The notes: generated from the letters alone by a model not told the origin. 64,000 nucleotides of DNA from Phellopilus nigrolimitatus (GCA_021029095.1 JAJOHG010000002.1:1116001-1180000), one strand, 5' to 3'. Shown: positions 33,907-46,959, counted from the stretch's first letter. Made by a program: numbers and translations.

Positions 33907-34769
33907 ATGGGTGAGTCGGCTATCTACCGTAACTCAAAGATGTCTGCTCCGCTCCTTCGCCAGCTGCATCCTCTCAAAATCAAACCAAAGACCAACGAAG
34001 TGTATCTTCAGTTGGCAGCTCCTCTTCAGAACATCATAATAACGCCTCCGCGTCTAAGCGATGCCCCAGCAATCACCCAAATTCTTAACGATCCCCGTGT
34101 CTACAAAACTCTGGAGGGGCCACCCTGCCCCTATCTTCTCGAGCACGCGGAGAGTTGGATTACGTCTGTGAAGAAAGAAAGTGATGTAGTGCTTAAAGCG
34201 CTTGAGGATGTTGCCGAGAAAGAACGGCAAATTGAGCATGGAGCGGCGGGGCTTGTGGTTGTTAACGGATGCCCGGTACGTGCCTTGAGAGAGGTGCAGG
34301 ACGACGGGACGGACATTTTCCTTGGTGACATAGGCATAAGCCGATGTGTCCGCTTTCATTATTTGCGGAATGAAGGAGAAGAAGCAGCACTAGTGACGCG
34401 CAACGCCGCACTCGCCACAGGAGATCCAGAAATAATTTGGACCATTGGATGTAAGCAGCCGATCAATGCTTCAATATGCTTCGTATATTCTTCACAAATG
34501 AGCTATGGTTCATAGATTACTTGGCGGCGAGTCATCATGATAAAGGGATAATGAGCGCAGCATTGCGCACAATCATGCTTGATTGGGCCATTCCCCGGAT
34601 GAATGCTCGAAGGGGACTCGGTCTGGCCTTTAAGGGAAACGCTGGCAGCGTGAAGGTGTTCCAGAAAAATGGATTCGAGATGATTGATACTGTGGAAGAT
34701 TGTGTCGTCATACCGGAGAGCAAAGGTGGAGGCGTAGTTGGGCTGCATTTTCTGAGATGGTCAAACTGA
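33907..34769 (+). CDS. GNAT-family N-acetyltransferase
   Basis: Two exons (33907-34450, 34516-34769) join in frame to 265 residues. The N-terminal half (IIITPPRLSDAPAITQILNDPRVYKTLEGPPCPYL) is typical of Acetyltransf_3 proteins of the RimJ type. The acetyl-CoA binding region is ASHHDKGIMSAALRTIMLDWAI, followed by GLAFKGNAGSVKVFQKNGFE, the usual last strand-helix pair of the fold. Such enzymes acetylate protein N termini or small amines; the substrate is not evident. An internal ATG at 33940 (MSAPLLRQ) is an equally good start. It follows the cysteine synthase on the same strand with a gap of 107 bases, but there is no sign of functional coupling. Confidence 0.85.
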
Positions 34770-36866
34770 AAGACTCTTTCTCTGTTAGTGAGTGAGATGT
34801 TTGTCAATCAACAATTTGTATGATGTTACGGCCAGAAATTCATTTACGGTGCTATCGGACTTTCAGTTCTTAAGAATGACCAGGAGCCTAATATCACGAT
34901 CCTCATTCGCACGTTTTAATTCCCGACCTTGATGTGATCCTCTTCAACCTCAGGCTTCGCGGTCAACGATGTTCTCTTGTATTTCTACGATATTGCATGA
35001 TCAGTCGATGGTCAGCCTTCTTGAAAGTATTCATTTGGTCAGGAACAAAACTCAGCCGGTCATCTGACAAGCTGGAATGCGCTTAAAGCCCGGTTTTATT
35101 TGAAGAAAACTCCGAGTGAGCCGAATAACCTTTAAGTTGCTGTAGCTTCTTCCTCCAGACGCGCATTGCTGTCAAATTCATTGGAAGTATAGCGTCCATC
35201 CCGGAGGCATCTGTAGGACGAAATGACTGTCAGTGCTCATCAGAGTTTACTTCGTCGGCGTGCTATGTAATGACACTTCTCGATCCTAAACGTCCAACGC
35301 AAGTCTGAGCCCACAACCTGCTCGGTTCGTAGGGTTTCAACCCCACAAAGGCCGGTCCAAGGGACAAAAATTGTGGCTCCGAGTTCCTGGCCCTCCTCAT
35401 TATGAGCGATACTGACACAATCTAGCAATGACGCGATATTCACAGTGATTATTAAAATATTGCGATGTGCCAAAATTCTTTTTTCAGCATGCGCTAATTC
35501 AGTTTTATCAGTCTCGACGTCCTGCTTGTTTTACTGTTTTTCCTGCGTTACAAATGACTCGGTCGGGGACTCTGAATTTCTAGTACCAAGGTCCTAGAAA
35601 AATACCAACTAGCATACTCTGTGCACTTGGAATTCTCCATAAAAGCACGCAGAACGGATTCACTCTGCTGTATACGTGCGCTGAACAACTTGACGCTCCA
35701 TGAGATTTCTTCGCTTGAAACAAGACAGAAGGAATTCAAGGACAGCGAGAAGACCGATATTTCAACGCCACTTCCTACTGCGTTCTCAAACAATCCATTC
35801 AATGAACACCGAATAAGCATGACAAGTATTCAGAGCCCCGATGCACAGTTGATGATGAGGAAAAGAGCGCGGATCCGAAGGCTAATGCGCTAACGCCGTG
35901 AACGCTATGATCGACGTACGTATTGTCCAGTTTTCCTAAACAGAGACAATGCCGATCGGTGAGTTTGCAGAGCTCCCAATATGTTTTTCTACAAGCTCAC
36001 TCTCTTTCACTCCTTGGCGAGGCATTCTCTGACTCATGCTGAAATATTTGTTCCTTCGACCATTTTTATATGCATATGGAGCGTTAGTCGCGCCTCTTCT
36101 TTGCACACTCCCAACGAGATGATGCTGCTTGTAACGCGATCTACTCGTGCGCGAGGTAGCTAATATGCTATAATGGGATCTCAAGTATCCGTCTTTCTTC
36201 CTGGCGGTAAAGGCCCGCTCAGGTCAATTGTATCCTCCAAGCTTGTCCTATTATGAACTATGCGCAGACAAAGTCATAATCCTGCTTCTCATCCTCAGAA
36301 ACGTTTAGAGCGTGTTGTATTAAGTTGAAATAGAGAAAGCAGAGCTTAAGTTTGGTACTCGCAAAAGAGAATAGAAAGAGAGGACTACAGCCCTTTCTAT
36401 GATATGCATGTACATGCACGTTGAAAGAGTCATTTGTGGTGCTTGGACTCGGACTAACTATGCCGAATTTGTGCAGCCTACCTTCTTCAGAATTTTTTAT
36501 CAGACTGGACGCCAGCTAGCCAGCCAATGGTAATCGTAGTTTTTGAGAAAAGAGATGCGGCTCGGAGTGAAGTGGAATTGCTGTGCTAGAAAAGACGGAT
36601 TCAGATTCGAAATCTATCAAGAGTAATGTTGTCGAGGAGGTGATGCCACTTGAAAGTGGAAATGATCTTACCTTGTTAACATATTTTATCGAGGTGAACG
36701 CTCTATAAAGAAACGACCAGGCCAAATCGAGTAGTAAGGTGGCGTTTAGAACCGTGTGAAAAAGATATTTCCAGGTTTAGCCTAACGTCATGACGAGCCT
36801 ACAACACGAACGCGCGCCGCGACCTTGCCCTTGCTGCATTGCAAGGCCTTTCTCCGACCACTCAAG
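34770..36866. other. Long intergenic region without a recognisable gene
   Basis: A 2.1-kb stretch, long for this window. The longest frames (for example 35621-35893 +, about 90 residues, and 35936-36184 -) lack domains, start context and convincing splice partners. I see no tRNA, repeat or transposon end. It may hold the Sey1 promoter, a fast-evolving multi-exon gene or a decayed gene. Confidence 0.5.
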
Positions 36867-39803
36867 ATGTCTCAAGTTACCAACGGAAGCAGCCCCAATG
36901 GTCATGCAAACCACTCTGGAGGCGCTGCAGACAGATTGCAGGTTATTGATGACCAGAAGACCTTCAAGTCAGTGGCTGCATCGTCAATACGCCACGTTTC
37001 ATTTACTCAAGTTTAAACAGTCAGGAATTGTCCTCGCAGATCGGCCGCTGGGGCTTGCGAGATTCGGGATTCGACTATGACATTGTGGCTGTCTTTGGTT
37101 CGCAGTCAACCGGCAAAAGTGCGCGTCTGGACTGGGCTGGGCTGTGATGTTTCGCTGAGCTTTCCCTTCCACCAGGTACTCTGTTAAATCGTCTATTTGG
37201 GACCAATTTTGATGTCATGGACGAAGCGAAGCGTCAGCAGACAACGAAGGGTGCGCGTCTTCTTATATCTGTATTCTTCTAAATAACCTGACGTCGTCAT
37301 CAAGGCATCTGGATGTGTCGAGGTAAAGGCATGAATGTTATGGTTATGGACGTTGAAGGCACGGACAGCAGAGAACGCGGCGAAGACCAGGATTTTGAGC
37401 GCAAATCTGCCTTGTTCTCGCTCGCGTCATCGGAGGTGCTTCTCATAAATTTATGGGAGCATCAAGTTGGTCTCTACCAAGGCGCTAACATGGGTCTGCT
37501 GAAAACCGTGTTTGAAGTTAATCTCGGACTTTTCGCCAAAGCGCAGGAGAATACAAGCCAGCGCACACTTCTCCTCTTTGTTATCCGCGACCATATTGGC
37601 TCGACACCGCTTGCCAACCTTGCCGCGACGATCAAAACTGACCTCAATCGAATATGGGAGAGCTTGTCTAAACCGCCTGAGCTCGAAGATCGTAAACTCT
37701 CCGATTATTTTGACCTCAGTTTCACCTCATTGCCGCACAAGATCCTTGCAGCGGAAAAGTTCGAAAGCGAAGTGCAGGCATTGAGGAAGAGGTTTGTGGA
37801 TAAGGAGAATGAAGGCTACGTATTTAAGCCTGCCTATCACAAAAGAATCCCGGCAGATGGTGTCGCCATGTATATGGAGGGAATCTGGGTCCGTTTAAAC
37901 AAATCGTATCCTTACATTCAAACTAACTCTTCATTGCAGGAACAAGTTCAATCCAATAAGGATCTTGATTTACCTACGCAACAAGAGCTTCTAGCTCAAT
38001 TCCGCTGTGATGAAATCTCAAGTGTTGCCTTGACAGAATTTAACGAGCAGGCAAAATCTCAGCGCAGGCCGATTGAAGCTGGCCGTGTTGTTGACGGATT
38101 AGGCGACATGATGCGCAAGTGGAAGACACAGGCTGTCTGTACGTTCTTTCTCCTAGACATCATCGGATGAGTATCTCATTTTCTTCGTTCTCTAGCAAGA
38201 TACGATAGAGATGCGTCACGATACCATCAAGGCGTCTACCAGCGCAAGCGTTCCGACCTGTTTAGCGCCATCGATTCTGCCCTCTCTCCACTTTTCCTTG
38301 GCCAGCTCAAAAACCTCCATAAATCGACTTTATCGGCATTCAAAAAGGGGATGCTGGAAGGAATGCGTGTCGAAGGCTATAATTTCGCGGATGTCTCTGC
38401 GGATGCTAAGGAGCGTTGCGAAGGGCGTTTTGTTGACGGAGCAAAGGAGGCAAAATTGGAGGACACCGATTGGAGTTGGGAAGACGAGTTGGAGATGCTG
38501 CGAGAGGAAATCTCTGCTGTCGCAGATCAATGCCGGGCTGATGAGACGAAGAAGATGGTCAATCACATCGAAGTGAGTTTTCCCGTCGATTTACACGAGG
38601 CTAAACTGACGCTGTTTACCCGCTTTCTCCGCATCACTCCAATCTTCGCTCCATGGGCAAACTCTGCTTTAGCGCAACTTCAAGAAGCAAATATCTGATC
38701 CGATCGAATTGCATCTGAATGCACCGACTCATGATATGTGGGATAAAGTTCTCAAGATCTTCGGTCAGATGCTAGAGAAAGCCGAGGCCGCATATCTGAC
38801 AAAAGCCCGGAGTAAGTACTATTCGAGCAGTTACAGCATACGAAATTAACTGCAAATGTTTGACTGATCCGCGGCCAGGTTTCAATTGCACAGACGAAGA
38901 AAACTCTAGATCTCTTGCGACACTGCGCAAGCGCGCTTGGTTGGCGCTACGCGAGAAACTAGACGAGCAAACGGCAGACACGGTTTTACTCGCTAAGCTG
39001 CGCGCGCATTTTGAAGAGCGCTTCAGATACGACGACCATGGCGTCCCCCGCGTCTGGAGGCCTGATGACGACATCGATGGCGCGTTTAGGAAAGCTCGCG
39101 ACCTCACTGTTGAGCTTGTCCCTTTATATGCGAAGATCAAGCCACAGGATGATACTCTGGACTACGAACTTCCGGAAGACGCGGTAAACGCGAACCCCGA
39201 CGAATCGCAGCAGTCCTTGGATGAATTTGATTTCGAGGCGACATTGACTGTCCTCTCCGAAACAAAGGTCTTAGACATATGCTCTCGCTTCCGCAAAGAC
39301 GCCGACGCATACTATGTCGAAGCGAAACGCTCGACGGTTTCGAGCATTGCACAAATACCCACGTGGATGTATGGGGTCTTAGTTGTTCTCGGCTGGAACG
39401 AGGCAATGGTTGTTCTTTTTAACCCACTCTACTTCACATTTCTGTTGTGCGCTATAGTGACAGCGTAAGATAATTTCTTTCGTCATGCGTTCTATTCGCC
39501 TACTGACGTTGATGTTGTCGATCCTACAGTTGGGCCATTGTTCAGCTTGGTCTAGTCGGTCCTTTGATGCAAGTCAGTCGAACTTTAGGCAATGAGGTAC
39601 GGAAGCCATCACTCTCATTGTGAGCATTTGAATTAAAGCAGAGCCATCAGATGCAACGACAAGCTACGGAACGCCTACGACAGCATTTCTCGACTCCCCT
39701 ACTGACGGAGCAAGTCCAGGACAGCACAAGTCAAGATTTTTACGACGCTGAAGATGATGAGACGCCCATAGAGTTGCAACGCCGGAGACCAGAGCCGTTA
39801 TGA
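36867..39803 (+). CDS. SEY1: Dynamin-like ER fusion GTPase Sey1 (RHD3/atlastin-type)
   Basis: GTPase domain: P-loop [18 protein letters not shown], switch motif [42 protein letters not shown] (G3 DxxG), and RDHIGSTPL (G4, RD type of the RHD3/Sey1 family). A long helical bundle follows. Near the C terminus two hydrophobic helices ([18 protein letters not shown] and [23 protein letters not shown]) form the membrane hairpin, with an amphipathic tail [14 protein letters not shown]. This is the complete Sey1 layout; the protein tethers and fuses ER tubules. Donors and acceptors with consistent phase occur after TFN, GKS, KG, EGIW, AVS, HIE, ARS, VTA and GNE. The start [12 protein letters not shown] at 36867 is the first ATG in frame; the stop is TGA 39801. 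Confidence 0.95.
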
Positions 39804-40787
39804 TATTCGTTTAGACTGATTTTTGTTTTGATTTCCAGTCGCTCAACTCGGAAGTAATTTAAGGAATTTTAATACGCTTATGAACCGGAACAACCGCTTT
39901 GAGTTTTAGTTTTCTTCTTTCGAAGTGCTGCATAACAAGATAAAGCAAGGACGAATCTCACGAATATATGACTATGTCTTACAACCCTGTCTGGCTATCA
40001 TCTTTGAGAAGGTTGCTGATCGCAAATCTCTTTCCGTCCACTATGATGTTCCTCGCGCTGACTTGAGTTCATTCTTCAGCTGAATGCCCAACGCGAAGAA
40101 CTTAACTTTTCGAGAACTTGGCTCGCGCCCTGTGGCTGGCAACGGTCGAAAATCCGATAACTTGAAATGCATTTATCAGAGCTCATCAAGAAGCATGTGG
40201 TGAAAACCTTCAATATCTTAATAGATCTTGACACGTTCTCCCGTCATATTATCATTGGACATCGAAGTGAGACCGGTGGCCAACGAGTTGCGAACCAGAA
40301 GCGCATGCTTGCGGGAGTATGCGGGAATTCGTTCTGAGATGACCGTGGGTCGTCATGATGGGTCCAATATCATCGTCGAAGAAGATCTAATTTGCTGTCG
40401 ATACCTTTGGCGGGATAAGCATATACAAGGCGTGGAACTGAAGCCATGGCATTTAGAGCTCAAGATTCGCTAGGATCCATGTGCGGTTTTTATTTTGGAC
40501 TACGGGACTCCGGGTCCCTCCATACACCGGGCTCTTTGCTTTTACCAGGCTCGGCACTTACTTCTTGTGCAGATTGCTCGAACCCAAGAGTCGATATACC
40601 CTCAGGTTTTCTCATCGCAAGCTTTTCAACTATGATATTAAGTTCATCCGTGACTTCATCCAATTACCCGCACGTACATCCGACACACACTATATTTCTG
40701 TGGATCCCAGCTCATCATGCAAGTCTTTAAAGCTACTTACATTAGTAGGCACTTTCCGTAAAGCTTCACGCGAACCTCCAGAGCGGT
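39804..40787. other. Intergenic upstream of the hydratase/ligase fusion gene
   Basis: About 980 bases between co-directional genes. Short open frames (40228-40473, 40446-40730) have no domain. The region just upstream of 40788 is the presumed promoter; no TATA or clear operator was recognised. Confidence 0.5.
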
Positions 40788-43546
40788 ATGGGTGTCATCA
40801 TGGCCCAAACCGAACGACAGGCTGCCGCGGAGGAAGTTGTTCTTCTATCGTTCGACCACACAACGAGCATTGCAAAAATATGTCTAAATCGACCTCACTG
40901 CCTGAACGCGATCAATGTTACGTTGCTCAATGCGTTTGTGTCTTGCCTGCGGAAGGTCCAGGTAATCGCGCCTCTCCCGCTATCATTTTCAGCATTCAGA
41001 CTTACGATATCTGCAATTATTTTAGGCATTGGATTGCAAGATATGTATTTTGTCGGGTTCCGGCACTTCCTTCTGCTCCGGAGAGGGCGAGTCGCCTTTT
41101 CTCCTGCGAGAAGTGCCTCGATTAATTTCCAAAATATAGATCTGAAAGAGACGTTAGCGCCTCAGTCCAATGGCAGAGATCCTGATGAGCTACGACGAGC
41201 CTTTCATCAGCTGCAAAGCATTACTCGCCTGATGACGGGTGCCGGCACGATCTTTATTGCAGCTGTAAATGGCTGGGCTGTAGGAGGAGGCGCTGAGGTC
41301 TGTATAAAGTGTCCTCTTCATTGTGAAGGTACTGACAGGAGCAGATCGCCCTTGCGGCGGATGTGGTAGTCGCCTCCCCCGATGCGAAGTTCAAGCTTCC
41401 GGAGATCATCCATGGCCATGCGCCTACCGGTGGCATAAGTGTGTATTTATTTATGATTCACGGTTTGGGTGCTAACGCTGTGTTTGCAAGCGGGACGTCT
41501 TCCACAGCTGATAGGCCTTCAGAAAGCCAAGTGGCTAATGCTTTTTGGCGACAGTATCACGGCTTCAGAAGCGTTAACAATGAACATGGTCACAGAAGTG
41601 TCGAACGACCCTGTATCTCGGTCAGGCGAGCTGGCTATGCAGCTTTCACAAAAATCTGGCCGAAGCCTGGCTTCTATAAAGAGGGGACTCGAGAAAGCTA
41701 CCTTCCCTAACCTCGAGGCAGTTCTCGACTTAGAGGTCAAGGCCGCGAGTTGGTGTTTCGCTGATGAATGTGCTTCAGATGCCTTCAAGAAGTTCCGGAA
41801 TCGAAAGTCTGGTAAGCCTACCGTAGGTGATACTCTGCCCAGTCTCCTGCAGAAGGCTTCTTTCTCCTATCCTGACAGACCATTTTTGCGCTTCGGGAGT
41901 GTCGACATCACTTACGCAAATTTCGCCGAAAACGTCAATTACCTAGCCTCTGGGCTTTTGAATGCTGGAGTTCAGAAAGGAGACGTTGTCGGCGCCATGA
42001 TGGTGAACAGCGAGGTGATGATACGCTTCTGGTTCGCTGCTATTTCAATCGGCGCAATATGGGCTCCTCTTCATGTGAGCGACGCTCACTTTTAGACTGC
42101 TTTTTTCAAATCTCATTTTTGAATGGATAGACTGAGTTTAGAGGTGTGACTCTACGTCGCGCCCTTGAACTGATCACTCCGAAGATAATGATCATCGACG
42201 AAACCTATCTCTCGTATCTTCCAACCGGGACCAAATTTCCGTTATATGTCAAGGGCACATCGAACGCTCACGAATCCTGGACAACCTTGATCGGGAGCTC
42301 CAGATCAGCTCCTATTCAGCAATCCGCTCGCACTACATCCTCTCTTCTATTCACATCAGGGACTACTGGCCCTTCTAAGGCCTGTGAACTGTCACACGAG
42401 TATTTTTTATCTGTCGGTCAGGCGCTTATAGATGCACTTTGCCTCACACCTGGCGATGTTCTATACTGCCCGTTTCCCCTCTGTCATGCCGACGCCACGT
42501 CACTTACAGTGGTCCCTGCTTTGCTCCTTGGTGCGACGGCAGCGATATCAGAACGCTTCTCAGCCAGCCGATGGTGGGACGAGATTCGCGAGACACGTGC
42601 GACGGTTGCTGACTTCATGGGCGCGACGCTGAGTATTCTATTCAAAGCTCCAGCCCGTCCTACGGATGCCGATAACACGCTTCGCATGATGTGGGGAGTG
42701 CCTGTGCCAGTCTGGGTGGAAGACTTCGAGAGACGCTTTGGTCTGAAGATATTCGAAGTCTACGGCTCGACAGAGACCGGTCTTCCTGTAGTGCAGCCGG
42801 TAGATCGACCACGGCTCGAGGGCTCCTGTGGTGTAGCGCTTAAAGGTATCGAGTTAAGAATTATTAATGAAGATGGTTCGGCGGCACAACCTGGTAAAGC
42901 GGGTGAACTCCTTGTACGTCAGCCTGCCGTAACGCGATTTTCTGGTGTGCCTTTTTCCCGATCTTAGATGAATCGACAGGCCATCTGAAATGATCTAATC
43001 TGACTTCAGGCTACTACAAAAACGCCGATGCAACCGAAAAGTCATTGCACGGTGGATGGTTTTATAGTGGTGATCTCTGCCGGCTAGACTCCGGCGAAAA
43101 CCTTTTCTTCATAGGTCGGAAGAAGCATGTTATCAGACGACGCGGCGAAAATATTTCCGGTGTGTGGCTGATATTCATTAGCAATGAGCTAATTCGTCTC
43201 AAGATCGGTTCATTTTTTCGCAGCCTTCGAAGTCGAGGAGGCACTCTTAATACATCCCGATATTCTTGAGTGCGCTGCGTATGGTGTCCCAGCTCCCGAA
43301 TTCACGGAGGAAGATCTCGTAACTTCGATCATCAGGCGCCCCGAGTCCAGAATCACGGAGAACGACGTGCACGACTTCGCAGTCAAGACTATGGCGAAGT
43401 TTCAGGTACCTCGATACATCGGATTTCTCGAATCCTTGCCCCGGACGCCGACCGGTAAATTGGAGGTGTTCAAGTTGCAGAACTCATGGGCACGAGGCGA
43501 ACGCGATGCAATCAAGGATTTCGAGAAAGGGACAAGAGCAGAATAA
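40788..43546 (+). CDS. Fusion protein: enoyl-CoA hydratase (N) + CaiC-like acyl-CoA ligase (C)
   Basis: Eight exons (40788-40961, 41026-41086, 41140-41297, 41345-41438, 41491-42074, 42131-42944, 43010-43159, 43224-43546) close exactly to 785 residues. Residues 1-270 are a crotonase: FDHTTSIAKICLNRPHCLNAI, GSGTSFCSGEDLKET, and AAVNGWAVGGGAEIALAADV. Both catalytic glutamates of hydratases are present at the usual 20-residue spacing (GGGAE and KLPEII). Residues 275-785 are an ANL adenylating enzyme with all core motifs: TSGTTGPSKACELSH, YGSTETG, FYSGDL, GRKKHVIRRRGENISAFEVEE and PRTPTGKLE. The IRRRGENIS form resembles crotonobetaine/carnitine-CoA ligase (CaiC) and actinobacterial acyl-CoA ligases. 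No carrier or reductase domain follows. Likely activates a carboxylic acid to its CoA thioester and hydrates an enoyl-CoA; substrate unknown. The second intron is GC-AG. Start could also be 40800. Confidence 0.9.
41087..41139 (+). other. GC-AG intron in the hydratase part
   Basis: A 53-base intron with donor GCGAGT and acceptor TAG. Using it joins FCSGE to DLKET in the exact crotonase oxyanion motif. The nearest GT donor (41091) breaks the frame, and without removal the exon runs into a stop. The internal GATTAAT is a fair branch site. Confidence 0.85.
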
Positions 43547-43746
43547 TATTTCACGCTGTGCTCGCGTGGACATGTTGCATGAAGTATATGACAGAAATGA
43601 TATGCAGTAAGATAGCATACGAATTGAAACAGTGCATGGAGGTAAACGATGGGTTGGGGGATATATGAGAGCCATGTACGAAGTTACAACAGATACAAAA
43701 GGAGTGTCCAAATCTACGTTCCGAAAGCTGAGCGTTCATTTGTGAT

Positions 43747-46700
43747 CTAGGAAGCTCGTCCCTCCTCCTGCAGCAGTCGAAGGACATCGTAGTAAACTCC
43801 TCCAGGCACATGAGTCGCGATTTCGTTGTTGTGCGCCTGTGGGTAGTATCCTCCTATCTGGTGACCAACATTGACACCGGTCTGGAAATCATTCCAGTAA
43901 TAAGTCTCTAGGGAGAATTGCTCCGGGGTCAAGAACTTCTGCTCCGTTTCTCCGGTGTAGATTTGTTGCTGCTGTGGGTGCTGCTGCTGCTGTGTTATGC
44001 TGGGTGTAGCAGAGGTCACTGACACCGACGAGTCCGGGATATGATCGGTGTTCGGGGGCAGGATGTACGGTATGCCACTTTGACTAGGGTAGGCCACGTG
44101 CGTAGCAGCCTGCGGATGAGGTGTTTGTGCATGAGGTGTTGACGAACTCGGGGATACTGCAGTTGGCGAGAGCGAGTGGCTATGGCTGATCGTGTTCGTG
44201 GCCACTTGCGAGACTGTTCCGTAATAATTAGCCACGTCAGGAAATCAAAGCGGATAAACAATCCGTACAGGCATCGAGGAGTAGCTTGTATTGTGATGCT
44301 GCCGACCAGGTTTCTGCTAGACCCTGGAGACAGGACCAAAGGTGTTCATTTTCTTTCATTAAGTTCACGCGAGAAATACTATTACCCGGAGCCATTCTAT
44401 ACATTGCTCAAGACGAGGGCGTGCCGCCTCCCTTAGAGATTTATCACTCAGCGTCAGATTGAAGACGTGAAGATTAGCTAAAATGCAAGACGTGAGGTAA
44501 GTAAGGGGAAGTTAACATAGAGAAACCACCGAAACCTGCGGTGAATATCAAATAGGCATCATTGGGTGGAAGCTCAAAAACAACCGTCAATGCTCAAACC
44601 CACTGATATCTACTAGTTGAAGGAGCGCACCTTCTCAATCTCTTGACCAACTGCGAATTGTGCAAGAAGGTCGACCAGCTGGTTCGCGTGGTCTGTCGCC
44701 TTCTTATGGTGAACGTTGCTCACAAAGTTCTGACCAACGCGAGGTCGATGGATCAAAGGACGGTGCAAAAGGATGATCGCAACGTGATACCACTGATAGA
44801 ATATAAGCATTGAACTCTCCAACATCACATCACTTGGTGAAGACCAGAAGAGTAAGACGTACGGCATGCGTCAGGTACAGAGTCCGGGTTGGCTGCCTAT
44901 CGTCTGGTCGAGGATACGTGCATCGCGGACCGAGGGATTTCTGCCATTTGTCGAGGTCATATTCGAGTTCCTGGACTAGGCGCTCGCGGGCGGAGCGGTT
45001 CGACGATGGCTTCGGCACGGAATGCACCTCGCTCAAGATGCGCTCGAATATCCGGAAGAGATCGACGGCGGAGTTGAAAATAGAAATTGTCTAACCCGAT
45101 AGGTTGAGCTCTAGAAAAAGGCGGCAGGGGAATGTATCGAAAAGAACTAACGTATAGTCTGACAGTATGTCCGAAGCGGGATGTCCCAGGATGAACAACC
45201 GTTTCATATTCGTCGGACTGCTCTTCGGAAAGCCGTGCAGGGTCGCAATGGACCATTCGAATCATGACAGGCCGACCCATTTCACATGCAAGGTTCCTGT
45301 ACAGTGTCATTTCGGTGCTTAGAGCCCGAGTCAAGCATTAATCAAGGAACTGCAGTACTTCTCATATACAAATATGTTCCAGAATACGCGAACACGCCGC
45401 TCATGATCCACAAGAGGCAGGTTCTTCACCGACTTGTGCAGGCCGAGATCGAGCGCCATCGTTGCAGCCACACCTATTTTGCTCGACATTAAGCATTTCC
45501 TTTTTCTTTCAGACGAATGTGCGAATCACACCGCGACTTACTGCAATGTACCCAAGCCTGCCTCTGATTGCCCTCGCCATGATAGTAAAGACTGAGCAGA
45601 AACAGTGCAGTGCAGGTATCAACTGACAGTTGCTCAGCGAGTAGAAAGGATAAAAGGCTAAAGCAAACTAACTGTTGGAACGGAAAACACCCTCGCTCAG
45701 AAGCTTTTCCTCAGCAGTGCTTCGGAATACCTCGGCCATTTGAGCATCCAGGACAGTCGTAGATGCCAGGCGCGCAGACAGAGAGAATAAGGCGTAGAGT
45801 AGTGCGAGAGGTACCTCTTCATAGATGGAGAAAATAGAAACAGCATCAAATGCAGGCTTGTACAAAATGGGCCAATGCTGGGTATAGTGAGCATTGGGCG
45901 TATTAGGTAAAATGCAAGGACAAGAGGAAGAAGGGTACAAACAGGATGGATACTGGACCAATAAATCTTGAGAAGATGCTCGACTTCAGCAGGCGAGGGC
46001 TGCGTTGCGTTTGCCGATGTGGCCGATCTCCGTCGGATGAGCGAGTGCCGCTCAAGGCGGTCGTTACGCAGTGCCCAGGGGTTGTATTTCTCCACTCCGG
46101 GTCGCTCGCTGTCGGAAATGGGCGACAGCGGACTCGTCCCTGTATGCATGTAGCGCATTGAAGTTGCAAGAAAGGCCATGCCCGAGGATGAGCCCTCGTC
46201 TATATCTGAATTTGTGGGATCTGACCATTCAAGACAGCAATATGTCAGAAAATGACAATGTCAAGTTGTTATCGGCAGAATGCTTACCATCTTGCTCGTC
46301 CTGGCTCCATTCACTCTTCGCGCGGCGCGCTCCATTCCCGCTGCTATCTGAGGCGGTGCCGGAACCCGCGCCCGCCGTTGTTTCAGACATCGACAGGCCC
46401 GCGTGTCCGTCACTAGAGGCTGCCCCCGCACCGCAGGAGCAGTCCTCGTACAGCGCCTTGTGCAGCTCATCGAGCACGAAGCGCTCGCCGTACGCGACCT
46501 GCAAGGCCTGTATGTGTTCGCGAATCTTGGCGATCTTGGGCATGAGCGACATCGGGTCGGCGGTGCCGCGGCGGTATCCCTTTGGGGGACCGCGCCGCGA
46601 GGGCACTAAAGTAGCTTGTTAGCAAAGAACTCTAAAGAGCTGAAAGATTGAAGCGAACGCACCATCCGACCAAGTGCACGCTAGTCCTTGGGTCTTGCAA

Positions 46701-46959
46701 GTCCCACAGAGGGGCTGCTGTCCATCGCACTATAATCAGAGTTGAGATAAGATGCATCAAAAAGAGTATCAAAAAGACAAGATAAGAGCTCACTTTACGC
46801 CGAGATTTCGCACAGACGAGACATGCTTTGGTAACGCGCTTGGTGGGTGGGCGCTTCGGGTGAGCAATGTATGCAGTGGGCATGGAGTGGAGAGCTCGAG
46901 AAAGGACGCACCTTGCGCTTGATGGGCTGCTTGTCCTTGAAGTCACCGTGGTCGCTCAT
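43747..46959 (-). CDS. Zn2Cys6 fungal-specific transcription factor
   Basis: After a basic N terminus (KDKQPIKRK) the binuclear zinc cluster reads KACLVCAKSRRK-CDGQQPLCGTC-KTQGLACTW, i.e. CX2CX6CX6CX2CX6C, assembled across an intron at about 46735-46793. An acidic/Ser-rich linker follows, then the middle homology region (SPAEVEHLLKIYWSSIHPHWPILYKPAFDAV..., ALLYALFSLSARLAS). The C-terminal part carries FYQWYHVAIILLHRP-like helices and a Gln-rich stretch near 43960-44000. The end VYYDVLRLLQEEGRAS stops at TAG 43747. Such factors bind CGG half-sites and control metabolism; the target here is unknown. It faces away from the unknown gene at 47802 and is convergent with the hydratase/ligase fusion, so local control of the fusion is possible but unproven. 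Start 46959 (MSDHGDFKD) chosen; 47052 is in frame. Confidence 0.88.
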
